A stretch of 64,000 nucleotides of DNA, from the NCBI GenBank assembly GCA_034769895.1, contig CM068372.1, positions 371,709,258 to 371,773,257 on the forward strand. The letters run 5' to 3'. Every line of letters begins with the position of its first letter. The stretch's first letter is position 1. Shown here piece by piece: positions 1-10,133 of the stretch. A model generated the notes under the pieces. The model searched no databases. It saw nothing but the letters and a program-made list of their open reading frames with translations, and had not been told where the DNA came from. The position numbers and the translations under genes were made by a program. The DNA comes from Magicicada septendecula (Eukaryota > Arthropoda > Insecta > Hemiptera > Cicadidae).

Positions 1-100
1 AAGTAGGTATTGGATGGCGCTAACAGATTTAAGCATCCTCTCTGTCTATTCCTGCTTGGACTTCCTACAGTAAGTATAATTTGTTTAAAAGGAATAATTA

Positions 101-313
101 CAAATATTTAGTACCAAGCCACGTGTTGTTCAATAAAATATATTGCAACTTACCGTCTGCGGCTTCCAGAAACAACGTCTTCACAAAGTTGACATGTTTC
201 GGGACGTTCAAATATTTAGTACCAAGCCACGTGTTGTTCAATCAGATATATTGCAACTTACCGTCTGCGGCTTCCAGAAACAACGTCTTCACAAAGTTGA
301 CATGTTTTGGGAC
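101..313. repeat. Two tandem copies of a ~108-bp repeat
   Basis: Copy 1 (101-208) and copy 2 (209-313) are nearly identical, each beginning CAAATATTTAGTACC and running to the GACATGTTT(C/T) segment. A third copy of the same sequence lies inverted at 527-603. Read on the minus strand, each direct copy carries the 3' half of the hammerhead-like motif seen at 507-544 (GTCCCGAAACATGTC in copy 1) but lacks the CTGATGA half. Direct plus inverted terminal-type repeats of this kind are known from Penelope-like elements, but I see no Penelope open reading frame here. The short open frames across this array are repeat artefacts. Confidence 0.85.
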
Positions 314-492
314 AAAACACGGGTGGGAGCAAAACGTAATTCAGTGCGCGGTCAATCTCCGTACGATGTACATCATTATAAACCTTCGCGCTCGCTTTTA
401 GACATTTAAGTATTCATATTGTTTTAAATTATTTATTTCATGTTGGATTTTAATATTTTAATTAATTGACAAATGTATCAACTTAAATGATA

Positions 493-550
493 CACGATTA
501 TTTTATGTTCTGATGATGGGACAAGTGTCCCGAAACATGTCAACTTTGTG
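493..550 (+). ncRNA. Hammerhead-ribozyme-like motif 1
   Basis: Core CTGATGA is at 510-516. Stem II is GGGAC (518-522) with GTCCC (527-531) and a 4-nt loop. GAA is at 532-534, followed by a two-pair stem III (A535-T540, C536-G539) and the cleavage-site C541 in a GTC context. Stem I starts GTT/AAC (507-509 with 542-544) and can continue, after an internal loop, as CAC/GTG (493-495 with 548-550). A very short stem III is known for the type-I hammerheads of Penelope-like retroelements. Self-cleavage is inferred only from the fold. Confidence 0.55.
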
Positions 551-603
551 AAGACGTTGTTTCTGGAAGCCGCAGACGGTAAGTTGCGATATATTTGATT
601 GAA
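527..603. repeat. Inverted copy of the 108-bp repeat
   Basis: The sequence from GTCCCGAAACATG (527) to TTGATTGAAG is the reverse complement of the central part of the tandem copies at 101-313. It overlaps the 3' half of the complete hammerhead-like motif, so the complete motif exists only in this inverted copy. It lies only about 30 bp from the left end of the LTR element that starts at 631. Confidence 0.8.
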
Positions 604-1219
604 GCATAATTGTTTCTATAATTTCAAACATACAACTTTAATGGGGTTAATTATTATGCTAACTGTGATTAATTAATTATGTAAATATACTAATTGCATA
701 ATGAGATCGTGTAATCACTCAATTAGGTTGCTCATATCAACTGATTGAAGCTAAGTGACACGTTAGTTCCTTTATGTTAGCATAATTATTGCATGGAGAC
801 TCTAATTGTTGTATACATTAATAAAACTACTATAAATCATTCAAGTGCCATTACTTTCTTGTTCTGAGGTAACTTGACAATAATGAACGCATATATTCTG
901 GATAAAATAAACACTTATTTATTTAACATCATATCATTAAATAAAGAGACTTCAATATATAAAATATGGATGATTCCCTGTAAATACATTCATAAAAAGA
1001 ATATAAAAGAACACATGTATATATATCAAATTACAATGCGAATCCAATACGTTGTTTGCTGGAAAACATACACATACATATATAATACAATCGATATATA
1101 GAAAACACAAATAGTCAAACAATAAATCTTATACTAATGCGTTCATTGCTTGCCTCAGATGAATAGCGTTAATTATTTTTACACGACTGCTAAAAAGGAG
1201 TGTTATGTTTTCAGTGGTA

Positions 1220-1248
1220 GGGTATGTATGTATGTATGTATGTATGTT
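1220..1248. repeat. (GTAT)n microsatellite
   Basis: A short GTAT tandem run ends in TGTTTGTTCC near the 5' end of the Helitron-like insertion. A second simple repeat, (AC)n followed by (AT)n, lies at about 1591-1627 just upstream of the helicase frame. The remaining 1249-1590 stretch is noncoding and shows no other recognisable feature. Confidence 0.8.
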
Positions 1249-1592
1249 TGTTCCACTATAACTTTTTAACGGCTTTACCGATTTTGATGTTCGATGGCTC
1301 GATGGATTCCTTACTTCACCAGAAGTGTCATAGACTATATATCACCGTGAGTTGACTTCCGGTTTTGACCGGAAGTGAATACAAGTGATCGGTCCTAACG
1401 ATTTTTTTTGTTCGTTTATTGGTCTATCAGGTGGCGCTAGTGGAAGGTATTCTGTAAAGTTCACTCCAGATAGCGCTCGCGATTTAAGACCACGCTCACA
1501 AATACTATGTTAGCGCGCTATTGTGTGAGAGTATAGATGTGCAATCCGTGAGATACAGAGAACAGCTGATCTGAAAGTATATCTATATACAT

Positions 1593-1627
<35 letters not shown>

Positions 1628-1652
1628 CAATGAATATACATATATAAACTTA

Positions 1653-3081
1653 ATGAATTTTCAGCAGCGCCAATTGTTCAAAATGATTTCAGACAGATTG
1701 CTTCCCAGTGAAAATAATACTGAGCCATTACGTGTGTTCGTTACTGGAGGAGCAGGCACCGGCAAAACCTTTACTCTGAAAATTATTGTAGAACAGATTC
1801 GTCGTCTTTCTCATTTACCTGCAAGCAGAGCTGTTACGGTAGCAGCACCCACAGGTGTCGCTGCAAGATTGATTGGAGGTAGCACTTTGCACTCTACTTT
1901 TGCCCTTCCTATCGAAAAAGGCAAGGTGACAGCTCTTCGCCCTCTTACTGGTGAGCGTCTTCAAAGGGAACGGCTAAGGTGGAAGCATATTAATTGGCTA
2001 ATCATTGACGAAATCACAATGGTACCCTATACTACCCTAAGAAATATTCACTTAAGGTTGCAACAGCTTAAAATGAATGATGCTCTCTTCGGGGGTATCA
2101 ATATTATTTTGTTTGGCGATTTAATGCAGTTGCAACCTGTATCAAAAGCAGTTGGTGGTACCTACTGCTTCAAGCAGCCTCATTACTTATCAGCTGAAAT
2201 TAATTTGTGGACACTGTTTAGTTTCTGTGAATTACCTCAAAATATGCGGCAAGCTAACGACACTACTTTTTTATAGACATTCTAAATAATTTACGAGTCG
2301 GCCAACTCACCATGCAGCAGCTAGAAATTTTAGGTCGTCGAAGAGTTCCTTTGACAGATGAATTTGCTGATGGCGAGTGTCTGCGTATTTTCCCAACCAC
2401 TAAACAGGTAGAAGAATATAATGCTATGATGACTGAAAAGTTGGAAACATCATCTAATGTTTACGATATTGCAGCGGTGGATGTGTCTGTCGAAGCTAAG
2501 AATTACGGACAAAAGTTAAAGAAAGACTTCATACCAACGGATCCAAACAAAACTGGAGGTATTCCAAACTCTTTAGTAATCGGAGTCGGATCTAGAGTAA
2601 TGTTGCGAAAAAACATTAATGTTAATCATGGTCTGGTCAACGGAGCAATCGGTATCATTAGAAAAATTGAGTGGCCTGCACTACGTCGAGATCAGCTTCA
2701 ACCTGGTGAGCTTCCACAAGCCGTATTTGTAGAATTTGATGACAGATCAATTAGGGGAAATACTGCTGGTATTGGAGTAAAGATAGAGCCCACCACTGTT
2801 GAATATGATGCTTTGCGAGGCCAGGGCAAAGTAGAACGACGTATGCTGCCATTAATATTGTGTTGGGCTGTAACAGTACATAAACTCCAAGGCACTACTT
2901 TAGACAAAGCAGTCATTGATTTGAGTAGTAACATTTTTGTCAAGAGTCAGGCCTACGTCGCACTAAGTCGTGTGCAAACATTAGGGGATTAGCAATAAGC
3001 TGTCTGGATCCACGAAAATTGTTGCATGAACCGCACGATAAAAACTCACTTGAGGAATTAAATCGACTCAGAAATCTGTAG
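1653..3081 (+). pseudogene. PIF1-type helicase, Helitron-derived, frameshifted
   Basis: The product resembles the helicase half of Helitron RepHel proteins, an ATP-dependent 5'-3' DNA helicase used in rolling-circle transposition. The first frame (1653-2276) has Walker A GGAGTGKT near residue 32, the motif APTGVAA and Walker B LIIDEIT near residue 118. The second frame (2312-2992) carries the C-terminal motifs, including VNGAIG, VHKLQGTTL and the motif-VI segment YVALSRV. The frame breaks at a T6 run (about 2268-2273) and again at a GGGG run near 2985. After the second break, coding similarity appears to continue to a stop at 3079-3081. The Rep domain is absent upstream, so it was either lost or never present in this copy. 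Confidence 0.8.
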
Positions 3082-3378
3082 ACCAAAGCTTTTTCTTTAT
3101 CATTTCTAATAAATGAAATTATTTAGTTAATTATATAATTTATAAAACAATTTATCGAAATGTTTGTATTATACTAGTTATATAATAGTATATAAAATAA
3201 AGTTATACTATATTTATAAGTTTATACGTTCATACGCTAATTATACTATGTACATAATAAAGTTTCTAAATAAAACTATGTAAAAATTGAAATTTGTTTG
3301 CACTTCGCACATACGCACGCACACACGCACGCACACACTGCACATTCCCATTATACTCTTTTTAAACACAAAAAGGAA

Positions 3379-4140
3379 TAAAATAAAAAAATAATTTAAA
3401 AAATTAAAAAACACGACTGCCAAAATATAAAAGAATAAATAAAAAATAAATTGATAAAAACACTAAATAAAACAAAAAACTAAATAAAAATAATATTTAG
3501 TAAAAATCACAAAATCTAAATAAAGTCGATTTAAAAAGCCAAAAACAAGGTATTGAAATTCAGCTCTGATCAGATTTAACGAAAATGTTATGAATGATTA
3601 AACGCATAGTAATTTTATTAGATTTAAATTGCTTTTCGATGTTGAATATATATATTAATGCATCATATGAAGACTACAATTATAAAAAATATTGCTGATA
3701 AAATTTTGCTCTTCAATTTTAATTTTCAATGCAGTCGGGGGCTGTTTAATGAAAAGAACAAATCTATTTAGAAACAGCCCCCGACTGCATTGAAAATTAA
3801 AATTGAAGAGCAAAATTTTATCAGCAATATTTTTTATAATTGTAGTCTTCATATGATGCATTAATATATATATTCAACATCGAAAAGCAATTTAAATCTA
3901 ATAAAATTACTATGCGTTTAATCATTCATAACATTTTCGTTAAATCTGATCAGAGCTGAATTTCAATACCTTGTTTTTGGCTTTTTAAATCGACTTTATT
4001 TAGATTTTGTGATTTTTACTAAATATTATTTTTATTTAGTTTTTTTGTTTTATTTAGTGTTTTTATCAATTTATTTTTTATTTATTCATTTATTTTTTTG
4101 GCAGTAGTGTTTTTTAATTTTTTAAATTATTTTTTTATTA
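3379..4140. repeat. ~370-bp-arm fold-back (inverted repeat)
   Basis: Arms of about 370 bp (3379-3747 and 3772-4140) are near-perfect reverse complements around a 24-nt loop. The stem tip is GGGGGCTGTTT/AAACAGCCCCC. Both outer arm ends carry the CACGACTGC-like motif found at the very start of the insertion (1182): CACGACTGCC at 3412 and its inverse at 4100-4109. The fold-back could be the 3' structure of the Helitron-like element or a separate fold-back element inside it. The open frames at 3655-3861 are by-products of the palindrome. Confidence 0.85.
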
Positions 4141-4826
4141 TCATATTTAATTTAAATACTCAAGGGGTGTTTCTTGAAAAAGAGACAGGTCAGTAGAGTT
4201 CTTATGATAAGAATAGCATAAAGATTACTTGTAAAGCGATTTATCCGATATTTCCATCGGAGTAACTCCTTCTCGTTGCTGGTCCATATGTGGAAGCTGC
4301 GTAGCTGTGATGTCACTAACACTCAACACACGCGGAACAGATTCACTCGCGCAGTGTGTTTTCTGTTGATTCGGCTGTTACTGTTCGAGTTTATGAAATC
4401 ATGTGTCGTGAGGATAAGTTCATCATTAACTATGGTGTATATGTCTGTCTGTCTATTGTTGAACTTCTTGTGTGTACATTAATGTAAAGTGTCTTTGATG
4501 CCGTGGTGTAATTGTTCCAAATTATATTGTATCGCTTCGCCGCACTGTACAACGTTACGATTTCGTTGTCCGGTATTACATTAACAATAGTTCTACGCAT
4601 CGGTTATTGATGAAAGTGCGATTGGTTAGTTCAGTTCTGAATTTGAGTATAATAAAGAACTCTATAATTATTAAGCACTGGCGTATGTCGCATGTTTTAG
4701 TCACTGTAGGTACACTATTACCGGATACACGCCAATATCGAAATGTCTAAGTCACTTAATTATATGCCGCGTAGCAGAGTTTCAAAGTCCCACTGCTGTC
4801 CGTATGTTAATCGAACTTTGTGTTAA

Positions 4827-4975
4827 GACTGTTATAAAATGTATGAAGATTCTTAAAAGTGTATGACGACCGACTGTTGAAAGTTATAAAAAGACTGTCG
4901 AAAATTATAAGTAGACTGTTTAAAAGTACGTGAAGACTGCTCAAAGTATATGATTGAAAATTTTATGAAGACTCA
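4827..4975. repeat. ~21-bp short tandem repeats in the LTR
   Basis: Imperfect repeats of about 21 bp begin AGACTG and continue with A/T-rich sequence (AGACTGTTATAAAATGTATG, AGACTGTCGAAAATTATAAG, AGACTGTTTAAAAGTACGTG, AGACTGCTCAAAG). The same block is at about 13119-13267 in the other LTR. Short repeats in an LTR are often regulatory or recombination-derived; nothing here tells which. Confidence 0.6.
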
Positions 4976-5859
4976 CTCCCGCGTGCTCTGCAAACAGTTT
5001 TTATCAAGCATCGTTTACCACAATGCACTCTTCTGGAAGACACGCCTCAGGTCGAACATGATAGGACAGAAGATCTCCTACCCTTATGCCAGACTATCGT
5101 TCTTTTTCTTTTCATTCGACGTTCCCGTTGCCATGATGACGACGGTCCTCTCCATCTGTTCTCTGGGTAGATGCTGGGTTGTGATTGGGTATCCTGTCTC
5201 CCCACGAGTTCGCGTCGAAAGCCTCCGTACTCTTTTCCTGGAACAGGAGCAATTTCTTGGTTGTCCATCATGTCTTTTTTCTAAGCGTACACCGGGCCCT
5301 GCTGCAGTTCTCACGCAAACAATGTGTCGTATTTCGTTATTGTTTCGCTGTCCTCGACCTCTTTTCCGATCGCTGTCCTGGCGCAGCGTGTCGTCGTTTC
5401 CAAAACGGCACTCCTTCTCCCTGTCGTAAATATCAGTTGTCGCCAGTAAGACGTTCCCCTGCTGTGCATAGGTTCGATTCTATTCTTTTAGATATCGATG
5501 TCAGTTCTCATACAGGGTGATACCATTGTGTACTTACGCCTTTTTCTTACTACTGGTACACTTCAAATTAACCCGGCAGTGTGTCCGTCACAGTTTCTCT
5601 CTAAATTGGTACTTGACACAGTTTCTTTTATCTTACATTTTGCAGGCTGTAAATCTCGGTTGAGTCGAGTCTGTCACGGCCAACCTTATTCCCCATTGTA
5701 AAGCTATGTGAAGCGTATTTGTATTGTCCGAAGCAAACGTTCACTTGACACCTCGTTACACTGTTCCTTATTTATTGCTCGTGGCCTGTGTAGGGGTGTC
5801 TTGCTGTATGTAACGTCTTTTCGGTCATACTAAAAAATTTTTAATTCTTGGTCGTTACA

Positions 5860-6757
5860 TAAGTCCCCAAATCGGATTGGATGTTGTATCAGCAGAAAAC
5901 ACTCTAATCCGATTTCTGCGCTCTGTGTTTGTTGTGGGAGTCCCCTCTGATAAAGTCGCGGTCATTGACCTACTTTCCTCTGCTTGGGGTATACGGGTAT
6001 ATATTCCCTATATTTTGTTGTAAACTAACTCTGGGAATTTATTGCCGTGCATCTGAGGAAGGATGAACGCATTTTCACACATTTTGCATATCTAATTAGA
6101 CATGGGATTATTTACAATAATAATAATAGCTGTGGATGGCTGTGTCATCCGCTTACAACCTAATACATGAAATAATGGTTTTCGACATGAAATGCAATTA
6201 TTCATGTATCGTCTAAATATCGTTACGATAGTTAATGTCCTTAGTCTATCTTGAACATTTAAAACACAATTTACGAACCTGTAAATACATATTGATACAT
6301 TCACTATTTGTTATTGAGTATCACTCACAATACGTATTACTAACATCTATACTGATTATATTGATTATAAATTTATATACATTATTTAGGAACAATTAAC
6401 AATTCATTTGAAATCGTTATGATTATAGATAACTTCGCTTTATATCACTCAGATTTGATTAATTAATCTAACATCATCATGTGTCTATAAAACTCGTTAT
6501 AACGTCTTTGGCAATTTATTGCTGCACATCCGATCGAACTTTTCGCATCATAAGTGTCCTTTCTATTGAAATTTCCATTAACACTGGTTATACATATGTA
6601 ATTAATGTCATTAGATTGTCACATCGTGACTTAAGAACTCCTTGTACAAAAATCTTTAAATTATACGCTAATAAGTTATACATCAAATCGATTAGCTAGT
6701 TGGACCGGTTTTCGTGGGACATTCACCTTATGTGTTGGCCCGACTTCCATAGTCCAA
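5860..6757 (-). other. 3' noncoding region with polypurine tract
   Basis: This ~900-bp AT-rich stretch separates the integrase end from the 3' LTR. Immediately next to the LTR, read on the minus strand, the sequence is CCGATTTGGGGACTTA (5860-5875). It is a modest polypurine tract that would prime plus-strand DNA synthesis. I see no convincing coding frame and no envelope remnant. Two imperfect copies of a GGNAATTTATTGC segment lie near 6034 and 6511. Confidence 0.6.
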
Positions 6758-7385
6758 CTAATTGTTGATGCAACTTTCGCTTTCCTGTGATACTTGTACT
6801 CTCGTCTCATGGTATTTCTTCAGCAAACGTACGTTGAAAATTCCTCTCACTTTGCCACTGCTATCGCACTCAGTGAGCTCGTATGTTGCGTCACCGAGGA
6901 CGCGATTAACCTTGTATGGTCCGGTGTATAACTCGAAAAACTTGTCGATCCTTTTCATTGCGGCGTCGGATTGGTGGTAGCTCCTTAACAGCACCTTATC
7001 GCCGGTAGCAAATTTAGTAATACTCTTACCATCATTGATACGTTTAGCATATTTCTCTCTTTTTTCTTTTATTTTTACAAACACGTTGATATTTGAATTG
7101 TGTTTATTGTTGATGACATCTTTGTCCAGCCACCTCTCCCATGCGCGGGTCGGCTTCCTTCCTAATTGCGCCTCGTGGGGGGTTATTTCTATTGTTTCGT
7201 GGTATGTTTCATTGATACATGTCTCAATCAATCCGACGTATCTTGACCACTTACTATGCTGGTCGTGTACCAGGATCCTGAATAGATTTCCAAGTTGGCG
7301 GTTAATCCTTTCCGCTAAGTTCGCTCGAGGATTCCTTATCGCCGTATATCTTGGTTGTATTCCCAGCTCCTCGAGACCTTTAATC
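6758..7385 (-). pseudogene. Integrase C-terminal part with GPY/F module
   Basis: This frame carries the last third of integrase. It includes the catalytic glutamate (GAA complement at 7310-7312, context NPRANLAERINR), a helical linker, and a GPY/F-type C-terminal module (YTGPYKVNRVLGDATYEL). It is offset from the main pol frame by a single-base shift in the GGAAAATGG stretch near 7385. The D-D spacing upstream and the ~34-residue spacing to this glutamate match a DD35E integrase. It ends at 6758 with a short serine/glutamate tail. Confidence 0.85.
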
Positions 7386-10083
7386 CATTTTCCGCGGTAA
7401 ATTGCGTGCCGTTGTCGGTTAAAATGACTTTCGGTCGTCCAAACTTCGCACAGTAGTCGTTGATTCGTCGTAGTGTCGTGGTGGTTGTCGCTCTTCTTAG
7501 TGTGAATAATTTGACAAACTTTGTGAAGTTGTCCACCATGACAAGTAAGTATTTGACGCCTCCTGTACCAGTTGGTAAGGGTCCATAGTAATCGACGCTC
7601 ACGATGTCACCTCTAGCTGATGGTATCATAGCCTTTGTTCCGCCAAACAGCATCCTGTTGTTCGTATCCTTGTACCTTTGACATGAGTCACAAGTTTGGA
7701 TATATGCTTTCACTTTCTTGAAGAAGCTGTCAATCGTGAAGTGCTCCTGTAACATTTTTATACACCTTTTCGGGCCTAGGTGTCCGTACATTTGGTGTAT
7801 CTCTGCAATTAGGTCCTTCGACACGCTGTCAGGAATGTATAGTTTCCATTCGCCACGTTGTCGTCGGTACAACTTATTGTTAACAGTTTTATAAAATTTG
7901 CTCAATTTATTATCTACATCGTCATTCTTAATCTTATCTATAAGTGTTCCGAGTTTGGCATCTTCATTTTGGTATTTGCCGATATCTCTAATTATTTTAC
8001 CTATTTGTTGACTCATTTTAATAACTAGGTGATTAATCAAATACTCGTGCGTTTCCTCGTTTGTCTCCTGTTGTTCCGTGTCAGCCGGGTATCTACTCAG
8101 TATGTCCGCAACGACATTATCCTTTCCTTTACAGTGGATAATGTCGAAATTGTATTCCTGTATGGCGAGAATCCATCTTGTAATTCTGGAGTTGTTTAAG
8201 TGGCACTTGTGCATGAATGTTAATGCTTTATTGTCCGTGATTATCGTTAGGGGCTGGCCAAGTATGTACATTCGAAACTTATCCAGACATCTAACGATAC
8301 TTAGGAGCTCTTTCTCCGTCGTGAAATAATTGCGTTCTGCGCCCTTAAATGTCTTGCTTGTAAAAGCGATCACGCCAATTTCTCCTTCTTCATCGATCTG
8401 GTAAAGCTGGCCACCATACGCAAAATTACTAGCGTCACACTGAATATAGTACCTTTGGTTCGGCCGTGGGAACCGTAGAGTTACTGTGTTTATAAATAAA
8501 TTCTTGACTCTCTGGAAACACTCGTCCACTTCCCTTGTCCATGAAAACTTTCGCCCTCCTTTCAGCAGTTCATGTAAAGGTTGCGTTGTTTCTGCGTATT
8601 TACTCGTGAATCTATTGTAAAAATTGGTGAGACCAAGGAAACCTTTGAGTTGTTTTGTATTCTTCGGTGCTGGGAAATCCATAATCGCCTTTACCTTGTC
8701 ATCGGTTGCTTGTATCCCTTTTGTTGTAAGGCGATAACCAAGGAATGAGATTTCTCGTCTGAAGAATTGTGACTTGGTGAGGTTGACAGTGATATTTGCC
8801 TTATTGAGGTTGTTTAGCAATGTTTCTAAATGATTTAAGTGTGTCTGTATATTATTGGAGTAACACAAGCAGTCGTCCACGTAGATGATCGTGTTCTTCT
8901 TGACCTCCTCCTCGAGAGCCACATCCAATCCACGTGTCAACGCCGCAGAGCTGGTGCTAAGTCCAAATGGTGTCACTGTGAATCGGTAGCACCTCCCTTC
9001 ATGCATAAACGCAGTGTAATCCCTACATTCTTGTTTTAATGGGACTTGCCAGAAGCTACTGGATAAATCGACTGTCGACAAGTACTGCATATCACTACAT
9101 CTAGCCAATATCTCATTTACCGGGGACACTCCTTCGTAATCGGGTACGGTCACGCTGTTCACTTTCCTTGCATCAAGGCACAGGCGAACCCTCCCATCCT
9201 TCTTGATTACTGTCACGATTGGATTGACGTACGGGCTGGCGCAACGTTCGATTACTCCATATCGTAACATCCGGTTAATCTCCTCGTTCACCTTGTCTCT
9301 GTGAGCAAGCGGCACAGGCCACCCTCGTTGAAAGTAAGGTGTCCTGTCCGTAACGTGAAACTCATGCGTGTAACCCTCTATTCTTCCCGGGCACTCCCTA
9401 AAAATATTCCGGTTCCTTACCAAAATCTCCTTCAGGCGTTGCAGTATTCCTTCATCCACGCAGTCTATGCTCCCAATCTTTTCATCGATGCATCGTAGTA
9501 CTTCCTCTTCTTCTTCACTGTTTATCACGTCAATATTCATGATTGGTATAATGTGCTCCTCATCATCAGTGTCGCTTTTTAAACTAATTACTTTGTTTCC
9601 GATGTCGATGCGACACCCAACTTCTTGTTGAAAACTAATTCCTAGTATACACGGTTTCACTAATTCTGGTATTATCAAAAACACACATTCATATCGGATA
9701 CTATCAATCTCAATGTCACACAATATTTGTCTCTTAACTAATTTGGATTTATTTCCTACTGCACTTATTATAAATGTATTCGTTACGGGTAGTGTCTCAT
9801 ATGGTCCTATACTCTTCTTATGATTATTAAACCACGTCTCCGATAATCCGTTGACGAGGCAACCGGTATCAAGCAAAGCTTGTACAATTATATCATTATT
9901 AAATTTAATAGTAATTTCGGGACATTTCAATATTTGTTTATTAATAATCTCGTCGTCCTCTTGTAGTAGGTCCTTTCGTAAATCAGGTAGTAATATATTT
10001 ACATTCTCACTCGGAAGTAAGTCGCTTAAAAATTCTATCTTATTCTCTAGTTTGACATATTTTTGTTGTTGTTGTTGTCGCTG
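7336..10083 (-). pseudogene. pol: Gypsy pol: protease, RT, RNase H, integrase core
   Basis: The frame is open from 10083 and has no clear ATG at its start, as expected for a Pol made by frameshifting from Gag. Domains in order: retropepsin with ALLDTG near 9870; reverse transcriptase with YVDD at 8872-8883 and FLGYRLTTKGI downstream; RNase H with QCDAS and TEKELLS; then integrase with an HHCC finger (GHLGPKRC ... CDSC) and the first two catalytic aspartates (codons at 7591-7593 and 7414-7416). The frame shifts near 7385, truncating integrase before its glutamate. The rest of Pol is uninterrupted, consistent with a young copy. The fold and motif order are those of Ty3/gypsy (Metaviridae-type) elements. 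Confidence 0.9.
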
Positions 10084-10133
10084 TTACCGCTCGCCCTTGG
10101 GGTGGTGTCATTGACCGTCCTACTAGGGCCCGC

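Larger units (their letters stand above)
1182..4140 (+). mobile_element. Helitron-like insertion in the 3' LTR
   Basis: This 2.96-kb insertion begins CACGACTGCTAAAAAGG and ends in T/A-rich sequence preceded by an inverted relative of the start motif (GCAGTAGTG, 4101-4109). It carries a PIF1-type helicase pseudogene (1653-3081) and a 0.76-kb fold-back (about 3379-4140). No target-site duplication is evident. The target reads A|T or T|T depending on how shared bases are assigned, which fits canonical Helitrons or Helentrons respectively. No Rep/HUH nuclease domain is present, and the canonical TC start and CTRR end are not seen, so subfamily is unresolved. Confidence 0.7.
631..5859 (-). repeat. 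3' LTR of the gypsy element, split by an insertion
   Basis: LTR sequence occupies 631-1181 and 4141-5859, and it matches 11880-14151 almost base for base. The break falls at ATTATTTTTA|TCATATTT, the uninterrupted form of which is seen at 12421-12438. The whole 1182-4140 segment is therefore a later insertion. The LTR's plus-strand edges are TACAAC and GTTACA. Open frames around 4950-5700 on both strands recur in the other LTR, but none resembles a known protein. Confidence 0.92.

Noticed and set aside
1653..3081. A host PIF1 helicase gene
   Set aside because: It lies inside an insertion delimited by the intact LTR, lacks introns and is frameshifted, so a transposon helicase is more likely.
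3655..3861. A 68-codon frame at the fold-back centre
   Set aside because: It lies across the palindrome tip and is a by-product of the inverted repeat.
4950..5701. Overlapping frames of 67-159 codons on both strands in the 2.27-kb LTR, repeated at 13242-13993
   Set aside because: Their conservation follows from the LTRs being 99% identical. No motif or start context supports a gene on either strand.
5860..6757. Possible envelope gene between integrase and the 3' LTR
   Set aside because: The longest frames are about 70 codons, AT-rich and without signal peptide or membrane features.
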